Origin: Harmothoe impar
Taxonomy: Eukaryota; Annelida; Polychaeta; Phyllodocida; Polynoidae
DNA: 64,000 nucleotides
Direction: 5' to 3'
Assembly (NCBI GenBank): GCA_947462335.1
Contig: OX381708.1
Location: 41,171,377-41,235,376 of the forward strand
A program made the position numbers and the translations under genes. The notes beneath the pieces are model-generated. The model ran no database searches, was not told the DNA's origin, and saw only the letters and a list, made by a program, of their open reading frames with translations. Of this stretch, positions 10,765 to 23,195 are shown one piece after another. How positions within the stretch are numbered: position 1 is the stretch's first letter; the number at the start of each line of letters is the position of its first letter.

Positions 10765-13700
10765 ACCTCCAGCCTCCCCCAGCCAATCACAAACTGACGG
10801 AGGCTACCACTATAGTCTGTCCAGTATTTGTAGGGAATTGCAGGGTCATAATCAATTTAAACTTACTGAATTAGTCAATTCTTATTTATAAGGTGATACA
10901 GTATGCGAATCCATCTTTTAGTCGACATTACTGTATTGCGTACTACATTGTAGTATAGTATAGCCTATAGTATGTCTCGCCTCTCTTGGTGGAAATCAGG
11001 GATTGGCGCCTGATTTTGGAGATACACTTTTTCTTCGCAAATTGATTGGAACACAAACTCGTTACGAAATCAATTTCTTTACACCTGAGGAGGAGGGGGT
11101 GTCACGGGGGTATCAACAGGTCTAAAGAAAACTATCTGGAAGCAACTGGAAGTCATTTCAGATCATTATATCTATATATGTAGGTCTACATGGGCTACGT
11201 GTTATACAAGGGGAAGTGCACTGTGCCACGTTTCTCCATGATGAATATTTCCTCCACAGAGTTCTGTACATTACCGTATTACGAGAACTCGGTAATATTC
11301 CCCCAGGTTTCTCCCAACTCCCATTCGTGTCTCGCGCCCCTTGAACACGTGATTTTGACATCGCCCCACTTCCCCCACAGCCCGCGTTCTAAACCAAAAC
11401 GCATGCTGCTAAACTCAACGTTGACATTTTTTTCCAAACTTGCACTTCAAACTTTTTTTTATGTCCCTTTGTTTTCTTCCCTAAGACCCTACTCTTCACG
11501 GACCGGCCATGCACATCTCGACAACCAAGTCCAGTCATAACAACATAACACCCCCACCCCTTCACTCCCTCCCCAGCCTCTCCCTTCTCCTAGCTTGACG
11601 TTCCAATATAAAGCCTTACCGGTACCCACAATCCTCTGCATGTCAGGGGCTCATTTTCTTGGGTGTTCAAATTTCAATGCTGTTTTCATTAAAACACGCA
11701 TGCGTGGAGAAAGGGATTATTATGAGGGTTTTCATCTGGCTGTGTCAAGCCAGGTCACATTTTGCTAGACAGGAGGAGGTTGTTTGATGGTAGGGGGCGT
11801 GGGTAACCCGCCTATCTGTTGTAATATATAGATCGAAGTAGGGACACAGAATTAGACTGGCTAGTGACAGTGTTCTATTACCCCCTACTATTATAGTAAT
11901 GATAAAGAGCAAGGTTTACAATAACATTGAAAATAATTAATTACTCTTCTTTTCTCTTTTAACCTCTTTCATCGCTCCCTTCCCTCCATCAGTGTATATT
12001 TTCAACCTCACAATGAAATATTATTCACCATTTAAATTATTTATATCTGTATAATGATTTTGCCAGACCTCAATAAATCTACTCCAGCAGCTGACACTGG
12101 GTCAGGGTATTATCTAACACTATTGTACCTACACTACAATGACCCACCCCCATTCCCCATACTACTACCCCCACCCCACCCTACATACACCACCCCACAG
12201 ATGGCGGCTAGCTAAGCCCCTTGTCCACTATTGTTAGAGAGACTAACGATCTGCTATGCTGATCACTGAGTGATTCATGGTATGGACACTGGCTGTGCTA
12301 ATGGTGTATTGACATGTGTAGCATGTGTGGGCAGGATCAGGACTGGAAATACCTACAGGATTTGAAACTGTATACATGTACTAATCCTCTGCTCTATTTT
12401 AGCTCTGCCATAGCCTATACATACGTGGGACTTCCCATGGATACTAGTGAAATACAACTTTATCGTTATTTTTCAAAAGGGGAATGGGAGATGTGTTGTC
12501 TACATAGCAGTCTAAGCAGTTTATTGTTTTATTAATTTTGTCAGAGAGGAGGGGGCGCTATTAAAACAAAAGACGATTACATATCAAACCTGTCACAATA
12601 AGTCCAAATGACCTGCTCGTTTAGATCGTTTCGACTTGAGAATTTAATGAATTGCATATCGTTGTAGTCTAAGCAAATGTGAATATTTCAAAACAACTGT
12701 CGGCTTGGTAAAATCTATACATAAGAAAGGAATATTCAACGTCCAATATATATAGGTACATTTTCATGAAGTGGTGACCCTTGTCGATTGTTTAGTGCTT
12801 AGCCTTGGAGCAGAGAGTAAATACTTATGACTGCTATGCCAGGTAAACATTTGATACAGCAACTCATGTAGCCATTGCCGGTATTAAAGTAAAGTTATTC
12901 ATGCTCAATCCCAAATGATTTCAGGGAAGTCTATACAAGAGACCTTGCGTTCCACGACATAGATTCAAACATGTCCCTTTATAAATGATCGTGACATTGC
13001 ATCAAAGGAACAATCGTCTGATTGTAGAGAAAATCAAAGCCTACCCCCCCCCATCACAGCTTTTTAATAACTTTTTAAAAAACATTAAAGTGCATGTCAC
13101 ACCATACCCTATGTTCACACGTTCCCCCTACTTTTATTTCCCGCCTTCAGCAGTTATAAAAAGTCTTGTTCATGAAGAGAGAAGTGAAGTATGTAAAACC
13201 TTTGTGTTCTACCAGACGGAATGATGACGGGGTGATTATGACGTTATGACGTGACGTCACGATTGCCACGCACCTCGTCCTCCTTTAATATCTCACGCCA
13301 ATCTCACCTGTTGTAGTTCAGTTGTGAGTTAGCTGAAAGGACTAGGAAAGGGTCCAGACCACACCGATGCCATTTGAAATATAGCACAATCAACTGCAGT
13401 TTGATTTAAAATAATTAATCAAATTCACTATGTTGAGGCTAGCAGAGCGCTTTTAGTGAGTAACTCACTGGTGCTGCATACATGTGGCATTCTGGCCCCT
13501 TGGGATTAATCCACTCCCGAATGATCATCACCATGCACCAATGCAGGGTGGTAAGCATTGCATTATAACGACACATGTCTTGAGGCATCATCTCGGCCTT
13601 AAAGGGTTAAGATTGCAAAATATTATGGAGAGAAACATTCATTTATTGGAAGAGTTAACTTTCCGTAGGGAATCTCCAACAAAATGGAGCTGGTATACTA

Positions 13701-15510
13701 TTGACCTTACAATGTATATCCATAGCATCGCCTATACAATGTAGTTGAATGTTTACTTAATGTACTAACTTTTTTTTACCATCTCACTCTGACCATGAGA
13801 CATTGTCACGTGACCAGTTGTCGCGAGACTGACGTGGCCGAGACGCCGGTGGTTGACTTGTTGTGCACTTCGCCTGTTGCTGGCTTGACGTGTCTGGACG
13901 CTGGTTTGTTGCCTGAGTGTGCGGTTTGTTGGCGTCTGTTTCGCTGGTACCCTAAGTAGTTCTAAGTTCTGGCAGAGAGTTCCAAGAAGAATTGTATATT
14001 TATTGGTTGTAGTCATGGGTCTGCATTCCGAATCCTAAAAGAAGCATGCTTCCCCAAAACACTAGACAAAAGCGAAAAATGTTTTAAAGCGGGGTTAGTT
14101 TAATCCTTTCTAAAGGGGAATGCTTTATTTCATGATGTCATTGTCAATTTCTGGACAGAATCATATGATTATCCATGATTGTTTATAGAGGGTTTACCAC
14201 CAAACTTTGACCATAAAGCAACCAAGACAAAATTGTATTATTTTGTAGTTCTTTTGCAAGGGCCTTGTTCTCGTATTTCTCCACTGTCCAAAGGTATGCA
14301 ATTGGGGTATTATATATTAAGACCACAAACAACGTTTAGTAAGTCTGCCACCACAAGGGCGGTAGCACAGGTGAACCTGGTGGTTTCTACCCCCAACGCG
14401 CCACTTTTTTTAAAAAACCACTCCACTTTTTTTTCTGTATGTGGTCTGGACATTGTAGGGTCTCTACACATCACGATAGGGTAGGCGGCCTGACCGATAT
14501 GAGCCCACACAACCGGAACGGACCCGACATACAGCACACCTTTGTGGCTGTCCAGTGGGGGATAAAACCCGAATCGGGTTGGTATAAAACGAACCCCCCT
14601 GAAAGTAGGTCTCCCGCATAAGGGCTGTACTCGCGTGAAAAATCCGGGTAAAGTCGGAAAGTGACCCGCCGTTACACGGCCGGTACGGCCAAACTAATAG
14701 GGTTACATACATGCTGTTTACACCATTAGAAAGATCTTTGTTTGGTGATTCTGACAAATATAGGTGTTCTATGGTCTTTGGATGCCTAATATACCTAAAA
14801 GGGGGGTGAAGTAGGCCCTAATTACGGGAAAATGTGGAGTTTGACAGCTGAAATCCACCAAGGAGTTTGGGCATGCTTTCTTTGAAGCAGTGTTTCCATC
14901 TCGCGGTTTGCAGGGGAACTAAACCACCAATGTAGCAGACTTGCCAAGAGCCCCACCTATATGTGGGTATGAGTAACTTTTTGAAAAATATATTTGGTCA
15001 TATGATGGCTGGACTTACAACTTTTCTGAACAATTTTTAAAAACCTTAGGATTAAAGAGTTAGAAAGTTATTCATATCACAGAGTAGCCTAATCTGTCTA
15101 GAACACAGAGAAAAAAACAGCTAAGCAATACTGTGGACGGTGAAATGGGAAAACTAAATCCTGTATCGGTAAATCGGGCAAAAATGATTGTGAATGGGGG
15201 GAATTATTTTTTTTGACACCAGATTTTTATGTGAAATACTATTACTGGTTAAGGCTGGAGGCACTTTTATGATGCAAAACATTAATATCAATGGAGAGGG
15301 GCTTTTAAAATGAAACTCTTGGATTTGGAAAAATTCATAAATTGAGAATTTAACATTTAATTAATATTTCTTAGGCATTCTTTTAGAATTTTTAGGATAG
15401 CTAGATATACTCATTGAGAAGGCATGGGTACCACCAGTATAGTACCAATATGCTGGGTTTTAAATTTCAAAGGGATCCCATGAGCGGTTAAAAAGATATT
15501 GCAGATTTTC
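10765..15510. other. intergenic DNA, no gene recognised
   Basis: AT-rich non-coding DNA with short pyrimidine-rich tracts. The GC-richer patch at about 14460-14690 has open frames on both strands but no family motif. No exon is supported. Confidence 0.5.
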
Positions 15511-15519
15511 TGTCATAGA

Positions 15520-15915
15520 CCGTGACGAGCTGTAATATTAGCGATATGGGCATTTTTAAACCCCCGTAAATTATTAAATACAAATTTAGAAGGGCTGGGA
15601 AAATTCATATATGCTCTATGTAAGTTATAGATAGGATATAATAAAGATTAAACCCCCTTAACCATATATTCTTAAAGATAGGCATGCCCTCAAAACGGCA
15701 AAACGGCTATCGTTAAAATCACCGGGACCGTAATATTAGTGATTTGGCCATTTTCAAACCCCTCTAAAAAATTAAATACATATTATAATGGCTTGGAAAA
15801 TGTTATACATGCTCTATGCAAGTTGTAGATGGGATATGCTAAAGATTAGACCCCTTAACCAAATATTCTTAGAGATAGATATGGCCTCAAAACCGCAGAA
15901 TGGCTTTCGTCAATA
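15520..15915. repeat. two-copy tandem duplication, unit about 197 bp
   Basis: Two diverged copies side by side. Each has a TGTAATATTAGYGAT-like start, a CAAACCC or TAAACCC motif, GGAAAATT..ATATGCTCTATG, a run CCCCTTAACC..ATATTCTTA and an AAAACGGC or AAACCGC end. Copy 2 starts near 15717. The region is AT-rich and non-coding. Confidence 0.75.
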
Positions 15916-17574
15916 AACGGTAATTTAATACAAAAAAACACAGATATTTTTTTCCTTGGAAAAATTATTTCAAAAAAACTACTGGTTGGATTTTTTAATA
16001 ACTGATATTTTTCTTCATGATTCTTTCCGACGCTTCTTATCCATCTATAAACAGCTTTCTAACATACATATCTTCAAACTATGTGTGGTACCTACTGAAA
16101 GGGTGCCCTTGTCCCCTGGTGGCCTGTGTGAGACCCGGTGGGGCGCCGGGGCTGACTGTAGATGGCTGCAGGTGTAATTTATAGCCGCCCGTTGAGATAC
16201 CAATAAAGGGTACTTAAAGGTGCGGGGCTGCGGCTGGAGAAGTGCGGGCATTGAACATTCAGCAAGCCTAGGAGCAATAGTGTCTGGCAAGGTCATTCCA
16301 TGTAGGCCGCCATATTGTCCCCCAGCCGCCAACTTGTCCCCCGATTGTCATATTGTCACCCATTGTCTAAGAAATGTAGCTTCAGTGCCCACCTAGATAC
16401 CCCAGACTAGATGAGTAGCTGAATGGAGGAGCTAGTCTGTATGAACCATGCAGCAGTGAAGTTCCCTTCTCAGCCGCACCCATTGTCATATGGTGCTGCA
16501 ATCAACCCGCTATACCCCTATATAATATTGTCGGCTCCTTTTCTTGGGTGAAACACTGACTCCCCACCAGCCACAAACAAGCAAGATTGATTCTTTTCAA
16601 AGCTCCACCAGAATGTGGTGTATAGGGATCAGGTTTGTTTTGTTTAGCCCTCCATTCTCATTTTTATTCAGGCCCCTGAGTTTTTGAATGAGGCATTGAT
16701 ATGCAGGTATGCCATAACAAGGGTGTATTGGCACAAGGCTATTGAAGGTCGGTATAGAATTGAGAAGGTGTTGCTTGTATTTCACACCTGCGATTTGACC
16801 GATCGTTCCTCCCACGACCCCTGGTCTAGACTTGTACAAGTCAAGCTTATGCAATACTAATTGCCTGTTTCAATTCCAAATCCCTGAATGGCCATGTCAG
16901 ACCACTGAAATGAAAGATGTGAATAGGATTGTATGCCATATCAACGATGTAGCCAGTCAGACTTGAGGTCAGCATTAGTCAGACTGTCAAACTTTAAAGC
17001 TTTGATTAGGTAATACAAATATATAATATGCATGTACATTTAAACACTTTCTTTTCTATTTTCTGTATTTCTTTCCACATTTGTGAGATATTGGAGACTA
17101 GAACGGCAGGCACTAAACCCATTAATTCATGCAGGTGGAGTCTGCAAACCCAAACAACCATGCAAAATAAATTAGTTCTAAGGAAAGGCAAAAATAACGA
17201 ATCTGATGTCTTTAGCATAGCACACCTGAATCATTGCTTAGAGGCAACCGAGTAGAGCATACCTTTGTTAGGACCTGTATAGAACCTCCAATTTGTCAGA
17301 GAGCTTAGACAGACCACTGAATGGTGTATCAATGTCATCAAGCCCAAACCCGGCCTCAATGTTACATGCCTCAGAATGCTCTTAGCCTGATGATGGTTAG
17401 CCATGCGGGGCTGAATGGGTCCAGAGTCACATAGCATCATGAAGGATGGCCGCAGTAGAGGTGAGAAGAGGAAGATGGAGGGGGGGGGGGGTGAGAGATC
17501 AGGGTGTGAGGTAGATGTGCCTAGCATGGATATTAGTTTTGCTTTATGCAGTACATAAATGTGAACTTGATATG

Positions 17575-17838
17575 CACTCAAAAAGTAAACTTATCTCAAG
17601 ACTCTTCAAAGTGACGATCATAAAATAAACGACTCAAAAACTTGTCTAAGTGACAAGAAAGTGGGTCGTTTAGCTGGAGATAGAAGACCCACTTGGCATG
17701 TGCCAGCCCAAAACCCGACATTTGCCAGATCCATATGCTATTTGTGGGATGGTAACCTGATAGGCTAGACAACTTTTGACTCGTTTATTTTATGATAGTC
17801 ACTTCGACTACTCTGGAGACAAGTTTACTTTTTCAGTG
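17575..17838. mobile_element. 264-bp palindromic MITE, copy 1
   Basis: The ends read CACTCAAAAAGTAAACTT on the left and, on the opposite strand, CACTGAAAAAGTAAACTTG on the right. The inverted repeat runs about 80 bp inward through TCATAAAATAAACGA. The centre holds a conserved AGATAGAAGACCCACTTGG. A second copy of identical length lies at 50908-51171, where the flanks are TA. It ends only about 35 bp left of the large element's target site. Confidence 0.85.
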
Positions 17839-17940
17839 TGGATGTATAATGGCAGTAACGAGAGTGTTAACCTACACTAGTAGTATAGTATGTATCGGAA
17901 CGGGACTATAGTTAAGTACTGTTTATTACTCAATCGACAT

Positions 17941-18470
17941 GCAGCCAATCAGAGGCCTCCATTTGACCGGAAGTGACGTCACATGCCCATATATGGGCAT
18001 ACCGGAAGTGACGTCACGTGACCTTGACCTAGTTAGAGGTCAAGGTCATGACTCAGCCAATCAGAGGCTTCCATTTGACCGGAAGTGACGTCACACGCCC
18101 ATATAAGGGCATACCGGAAGTGACGTCATGTGACGTCACACGCCCATATAAGGGCATACCGGAAGTGACGTCATGTGACCTTCACATGTACATATAAGGG
18201 CATACCGGAAGTGACGTCAAGTGACTTTGACTTAGTTAGAGGCTTCTGATTGGCTGGTACACCGGAAGTGACCCATTTATGCAAATGAGGGGCCTACTTC
18301 TGGTCAAATGGAGACCTCTGATTGGTTGGGCCATGAAGAAATGTGTCTCTTAATTTAATTTTGTTTAGGAAGTGATCGATTTTAGGATCACGCGACCGGA
18401 AGTGACCTGATGAGTCACGTGACTAGAAGTGACGACGACACATACCTTAATTAGACGATTCAGCAGCGAC
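17941..18470. promoter_or_regulatory. left-tip array of transcription-factor-like sites
   Basis: Irregular tandem repeats of CCGGAAGTGACGTCAC. The exact CRE octamer TGACGTCA occurs seven times (17974, 18009, 18086, 18121, 18131, 18166, 18212), mostly joined to an ETS-type CCGGAAGT. CArG-box sequences CCATATATGG (17987) and CCATATAAGG (18099, 18144) lie between them. AP-1-like TGACTCA and TGAGTCA and CCAATCAGAGG boxes are also present. The motifs are seen directly; enhancer or promoter function, and a role in replication from the tip, are inference. Confidence 0.65.
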
Positions 18471-18642
18471 CGGAGGAAGTGTCACTTTAAGAGGACACGC
18501 TAGTTAATTGTTATAATTGTTTTACTTACTAATAAAAGAAGACGTATGAAAATAAACACAACAATAATTTTATTTTATTTTTTTATTTTCTTTTTTTTCA
18601 ATTCTAATAACACTCTATTTTTGAAAAGATGCGCTCAATCAA

Positions 18643-18822
18643 TCAATAACACACTTTTTCATATTTTAAAGGACTCGTTGTCACACCGTTAGAATGCACG
18701 CGACGCTTATAATACAAGTAGCGCACGTCATCTTTCTCTATGGTGTAAGTGGCCATTTTTGGTTCGTACCACTTTTGAAATTTATATTTACCGCAAGGAG
18801 AGTTTTTCGTTTTCGAAAACAT
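18643..18822 (-). CDS. small ORF, 59 residues, unknown
   Basis: The ATG at 18822 is preceded in frame by two close stops (TAG and TAA), so the frame is closed on both sides. The product is basic and aromatic-rich, with the pieces KYKFQKWYEPKMATYTIEK and VRYLYYKRRVHSNG. Several AATAAA signals follow the stop on the same strand within 100 bp (about 18568-18590). This suggests a real short gene, or the tail of a longer one now lost. It lies in the left arm only. No family is recognised. Confidence 0.4.
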   Translation of the reverse strand: MFSKTKNSPCGKYKFQKWYEPKMATYTIEKDDVRYLYYKRRVHSNGVTTSPLKYEKVCY

Positions 18823-18989
18823 TTAAGAAGACGACTACTTCTGTACACTTTTTTTGAGATTTTCTTTCACTGGTGCCGCTGATTTGATCGTAGCAAATGT
18901 AAGTCTTAGGGTTGACACTTGGGATCCCGTCACCTTCTCACGCCGCTTTCTTTTCTTTCTGAAGTATGTCTCTCTCAGGCGAGGTTTGA

Positions 18990-19410
18990 CTACACACAGG
19001 CAAACATCAGAGGCACCCAATAGCGCTAATTCTACCTTCAGACAAAGGTCAGGCACGGCTGGCCTATAATAGATGGGTCAAGGGCTATTCTAGTGAGGGT
19101 CAGGCTGCGCCGGACATTCAATAAAAAGCTGGAGTTTGGCAAACTTGCTTTTGAAAGTCTGACCATGCGGGATCCTCATGCCATAGTCTGACAATGCTGA
19201 ACTCTTGGGAGAGTATGCCGGACTCTTGCTGGCCAGACTTTCAAGCAAATTTGCCAAAGTCCAGCTTGTTATTGAATTTCCGGCGTAGCCTGACCCTCAG
19301 TAGAATAGTCCTTGACTCATCTATTATAGGTCAGCAGCGCCTGACCCTTGTATGAGAGTAGTATTGGCGACATTGGCCGACTCTGATATTTACCCGTGTG
19401 TACGGCGGGA
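18990..19410. repeat. foldback palindrome in the left arm
   Basis: An imperfect inverted repeat with two arms of about 200 bp. The left arm runs from ACACACAGGCAAACATCAG through CTATAATAGATGGGTCAAGG, and the right arm mirrors it through TTGACTCATCTATTATAGG to GATATTTACCCGTGTGT. The centre (about 19165-19235) contains CTGACAATGCTGAACTC. The right arm of the element carries only one half of this structure (about 26850-27020), so the foldback formed, or half was lost, after the arms were duplicated. Confidence 0.8.
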
Positions 19411-19583
19411 GGAGGGGGTTCACAGCCACTGCTTGCGCTTATAGAGCGCTACTAGCGGAGGTCTGGATGAGGAGACTACGGCGTTTGTCTTTTGCTTGTG
19501 CAGCTGCTGCTGCTGCTGCTGACGATGTCACGGATGCCGCTATTACTAATGCTACTAATACTAGTATGAGAAAATACATTTAG

Positions 19584-20366
19584 TCAATTGATTAAATCAA
19601 GGAGGTTTTCTGACTTCAGTGGATCGTTTAGCCATCGGCCACGGGCAAAACTTGAAACCATTTTATACATGGGACAATTGGCAGAGTCGAAACGTGTTGG
19701 TACCATAGGGTCGATCATGTTCATCATCAGTTCAGGCAAAGGAAGTGTGTCGACAGCACGCGAAAACTTCATGTCTGAATGTTTCAACACAAGACTTTTT
19801 ATCACACTCACACAGCTGCTTTGAAGAGTGAATCCTTGACCAAACTTGTGCTTTTCCAACACAGCTTTGGCCTCTTTCTGTGCAGTAAGGGATCTCTCTT
19901 TCGGGTTCATCTCAGTGCTGTCTAGCATGTCCTCAAAGTCTTTAACATAATGTTCCAACGGACTACAAATGATGGACTCCAGATCATCGTCTGCATATGT
20001 CGTCTCCTCGCACCATATTGTGTCTTCGCCTGTTTCGAATTCCGTCATTTTCCTGACAATCTCCTCCTGAGTGCCTTGCATATATCGAAGCTCCTTCAAG
20101 GAGTTGATAACTTGTATGGCGAAGACTGACAAACTTGAAGGAATTTCACCACAGTCAGGCCAAGTATACGGAGCTAAGAAAAATAGCTCTAACAAAATCT
20201 TCTCCCTCTGTCCAAATGAAACTACTGTTCCGATGAAGTTGAAGCATGCTTCTATCCATTGCTCCTTGGTGACGTCCTTCCAATGTTTCTTTACCTCACA
20301 TGCATCATAGGGCACCGTTTCTCTTCTTGCTTCAAGTGGGAGTTGCTTTTTCTTTCTTGGACTCAT
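19584..20366 (-). CDS. unknown 260-residue protein, left-arm copy
   Basis: The start is placed at the ATG of 20366 (MSPRKKKQLPLEARRETVP). Upstream of it the two arm copies have indels that are not multiples of three; from this ATG on they stay in register to the same-length end. The product is 260 residues, soluble in appearance, with a basic N-terminus, segments WIEACFNFIG and REKILLELFFLAPY, an acidic stretch ETTYADDDLE, and a conserved C-terminal part FGQGFTLQSSCVSVIKS. No signal peptide, membrane segment or known domain is seen. It ends at TGA inside the arm. A CAG/CTG-rich tract follows. Its place next to the tip and its intactness suggest a function useful to the element; that is inference. 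Confidence 0.7.
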   Translation of the reverse strand: MSPRKKKQLPLEARRETVPYDACEVKKHWKDVTKEQWIEACFNFIGTVVSFGQREKILLELFFLAPYTWPDCGEIPSSLSVFAIQVINSLKELRYMQGTQEEIVRKMTEFETGEDTIWCEETTYADDDLESIICSPLEHYVKDFEDMLDSTEMNPKERSLTAQKEAKAVLEKHKFGQGFTLQSSCVSVIKSLVLKHSDMKFSRAVDTLPLPELMMNMIDPMVPTRFDSANCPMYKMVSSFARGRWLNDPLKSENLLDLIN

Positions 20367-20699
20367 TTCGAGAGGGTTTAGATGCTCTGTAGCGTCAACA
20401 CTTTCATAAACAAAGAAAATAGCAGAACTAACCATCGTAACGTGCTGAGCGAGCGTAGAGTGGACGATGCTACGAAGATGAAGGGCGGGTGGAGAAAGTG
20501 TGACTGGTGACAGCGGCGTTTCACTCCTTATGTACCCTGTCCTAGATAAGCCTCTTAAACGGCTGAAAAGACTCTCTAAGTACAGAGCTTCTACCGCAGG
20601 TGGGTTTAGACTTAAGCAGCTTAGTTCACACACATGTCTGTTAGAAAAAGCTACTTGCACACGCGCCTTCCTTTTTTCACTAGTATTCACCCTCTGCCG

Positions 20700-20709
20700 A
20701 CTTATAAGA
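20700..20709 (-). promoter_or_regulatory. TATA-like box for the left-arm gene
   Basis: The minus strand reads CTTATAAGTC about 340 bp upstream of the ATG. At the equivalent place the right arm has CTTATTAGTC, and there a TATATAAG box just outside the repeat may be used instead. Function is inferred from sequence only. Confidence 0.35.
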
Positions 20710-21690
20710 CACCTATACACTCTTTCTCGTGAAATCTATGGAAGATGATGGAAGGACCACTGACTACATTTTCTTTGATCAGAGCGTGGAGGACGGCGTC
20801 GAACGGAGGGAACGTTGTGAACACAGCTTATAGGGTTTTTGGAAGAGGTCTTGTAAAGTCAAACTGGCGAGAGAGATGGCGTCTTTCAACATGACAATGC
20901 TGCTATGTTGGAAAAAAATAGCGTGATTTTTTCAAAAAGCTTCTATGAAAGATTTGACGTCTTCGTTGTTGTAGTGGATCAAGTAATCTGTCATAGTTTG
21001 CTTCTTCTTGTCATACTAAACTTTCTGACATGTGGCGTAGTCGGATTTCGGCCATTTTGACGCCCGTCAGTTCGCTGTCAAAAGTCGATCTCGGTGGCAG
21101 GGGTTTTTTGTTTACTAGTTTCTTGGTATACGTCATCCATTCGTAAGTAAAGCAACCTTTCTCTTTGTTTGTAGTGAAAGCTCGCAAATAATTCGCGTAG
21201 CTGTAACCAAGTGCTAAAAAAGTTGACTACTACGTCAACTATTGATTGCTTTTCTTTATGACGCTGAATTGTTGGTTTCTTCGGTCTCCGGAGGCAAATA
21301 ACGAGCGAAGGCGTATTTTTTGATCAGGTTCAAGTCGTAACTCTCCGAGTTGAAGCGTACGACTGGAGCTTGACGGATGTATCTCAGAAGCCGCTTCTTC
21401 AGTTGAACTAACGGTTGTCTGGTGTGAGCTGCAGCGAAGCCGCCTGGAGAAGGGGTGAATGTCGCTTCCTCTAGCAGGAGAGCTTCACCTATCGCTACAT
21501 GTAACTTCGCTAAGGTTGGTCGGTAAACTTCTAGCACAGCTTTCTCGATGACTTTGGCGTTCTCGTTTATGTGATTTTAAACTCGGTCTAACAAGGGGTC
21601 GGAATCTGCGTCGGATTCTCTGACGTACGCTGCCCCTCCTACCCCGGAAAGTCGTATGCGACGCTAGCCGACATCGCTGCATAGAGAGCA
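20710..21690 (-). pseudogene. decayed protein-primed family B DNA polymerase remnant
   Basis: Fragments in several minus-strand frames read like the exonuclease and early polymerase parts of the protein-primed DNA polymerase of Polintons/adintoviruses. In order: VVRFNSESYDLNLIKKY (21313-21363, Exo II type, with Asn and Asp but Arg where Gly is usual); GYSYANYLRAF followed by KKPLPPRSTFDSEL (21011-21208); MTDYLIHYNNEDVKSF (about 20947-20994, the Tyr..Asp Exo III type); and KENVVSGPSIIFHRFHE (about 20724-20778). The order and rough spacing fit the family. Stops and frame changes separate the pieces, one in-frame stop lies upstream of the first piece, and the gene stops at the arm junction, so the polymerase palm catalytic motifs are missing. 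It cannot encode a working enzyme. The identification is by eye. Confidence 0.75.
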
Positions 21691-21953
21691 AAACTTAGGT
21701 ATCGTTCTTCATTTTTCTACGGGTCGCTCGTGATTGTACGGTCTTTTAAAAATTTTGAAACACTTTTCGCAAACGTCCTGCGACATGTTTTTCTTTTTTT
21801 TGTTTTTTTCACTTATTTACCAAATATTAAAAAAATAAACGTTGTTTATCACTTCGAATACTAGACGCCTCTTACCACACGATGCTATTAGCATAGTGAA
21901 AGACGTCTGTAGTGTAGGATCGATTTCAACAGATGTCCATCTTACTGCAGGGA

Positions 21954-23163
21954 TCAGACGAGAGTCGTCAACACTGGTGTGTCACAGCTCACTTTTATTT
22001 CTTTGGGTACAGCTGCATACAACCCTTGAACATACATTGCGACGTCGCCGCGTCCCATGTAGTCTTCCAACACTTTCATCAGAGCCATAGGCTCAGACGT
22101 CTCGTTGTACTTCCAAGCTTTCAGCACTTCATAGACAGGGTTCTTCACAGTCCTGTCAGAAGGCACAGGTTGAGAGATGGAAGTTACTTCATGAGAAGTC
22201 AACCCTAAGTAGATCCCTATGGTCTTCCAGTCTCTAGGGCAGAGCTCAGCTAAAAGAGAGAAATATTTCTGCACTTTCCACTCCATGTCTCCACTCTCTA
22301 AGCCATCCCACATGTCATGCTTGTCCATGTACTCACGTGAGAATTTGATGAGGTCCATACGGTAAGATTCTTCCAAGGCGGCGGCTAGGTCCTTCCACCT
22401 ACTAGTACAACTTTTCTGGTACCAAGTAGTGAACATTTCTCTAGCTTGAGTTATGACACTTGTCTCACAACTGAGATATCCCATATCCTTCAAGTTCACT
22501 TCAAGGAATGAACCTAACCGTATGTAATCTGATGTCGGCAACTTACCGCTTATTTTCAGTAGCATAGCGTCTGACAAGTATCCTAACGGCTCTGCTTTGA
22601 AGTATGATGATACAGGTACTACTGCAGCAGAACCAATAACAGGAGCAGCGTCTGCGCTGGTATCAGACGACTCGTTGTCGGAACAGGGCAACCACATGAC
22701 TTCGTAAGGTATTGGTGAGGGCAGTCGCCACGGACCGGACGCACTACCAGTGGAAATGAGGTCGAAAAACGGACTGTGCGCCCGTGACCCTTCGGGTTCC
22801 TCGTACGCCTCGTCGTCAGCGTCGTTCTCTGTTTCACCCTGTTGCTTTAGGACATGTATGTCTACTACGCGCTGCTGGGGCTGAGTGTCCGAAAAGCTGT
22901 AAGTCTCAGCGCGAGCAGCGTTGATGGCGTCGGTTGATGAAGCGGTGGAGAGGTTCTGTGCAACGTACTGCGTGTCAGTACTAGTAGCGGTAGTCGCAGC
23001 AAGAGGTGTAGCAGCAGCAGCAGTAGCAGCAGTAGCAGGAGCAGCAGCAGCAGCAGCAGCAGGAGCAAGCGCAGCGCTAGCAAGTGCAGCAGTAGCAGGC
23101 GCAGCAGTAGCAGGCACAGCAGCAGCAGGCACAGCCGCCTCAGCAAGCGCAGCAGTAACAGGC

Positions 23164-23195
<32 letters not shown>

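Larger units (their letters stand above)
17879..20720. repeat. left inverted arm of the large element
   Basis: About 2.84 kb. Its inner part (about 19020-20720) is the reverse complement of 24985-27020, and its outermost 80 bp match the reverse complement of the right tip. Between these, the tip arrays and the foldback at 18990-19410 have no counterpart on the right. The inner boundary is sharp: similarity stops at the motif GTGTATAGGTG (about 20710-20720 here, 24985 on the right). Confidence 0.85.

Noticed and set aside
20367..20720. N-terminal extension of the left 260-residue protein
   Set aside because: The right-arm copy has frame-breaking indels in the same region, so it is not protein-coding in both copies.
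20739..20834. Small plus-strand frame starting MEDDGRTTDY
   Set aside because: It is antisense to the polymerase remnant motif region and has an early stop; the minus strand explains the sequence better.
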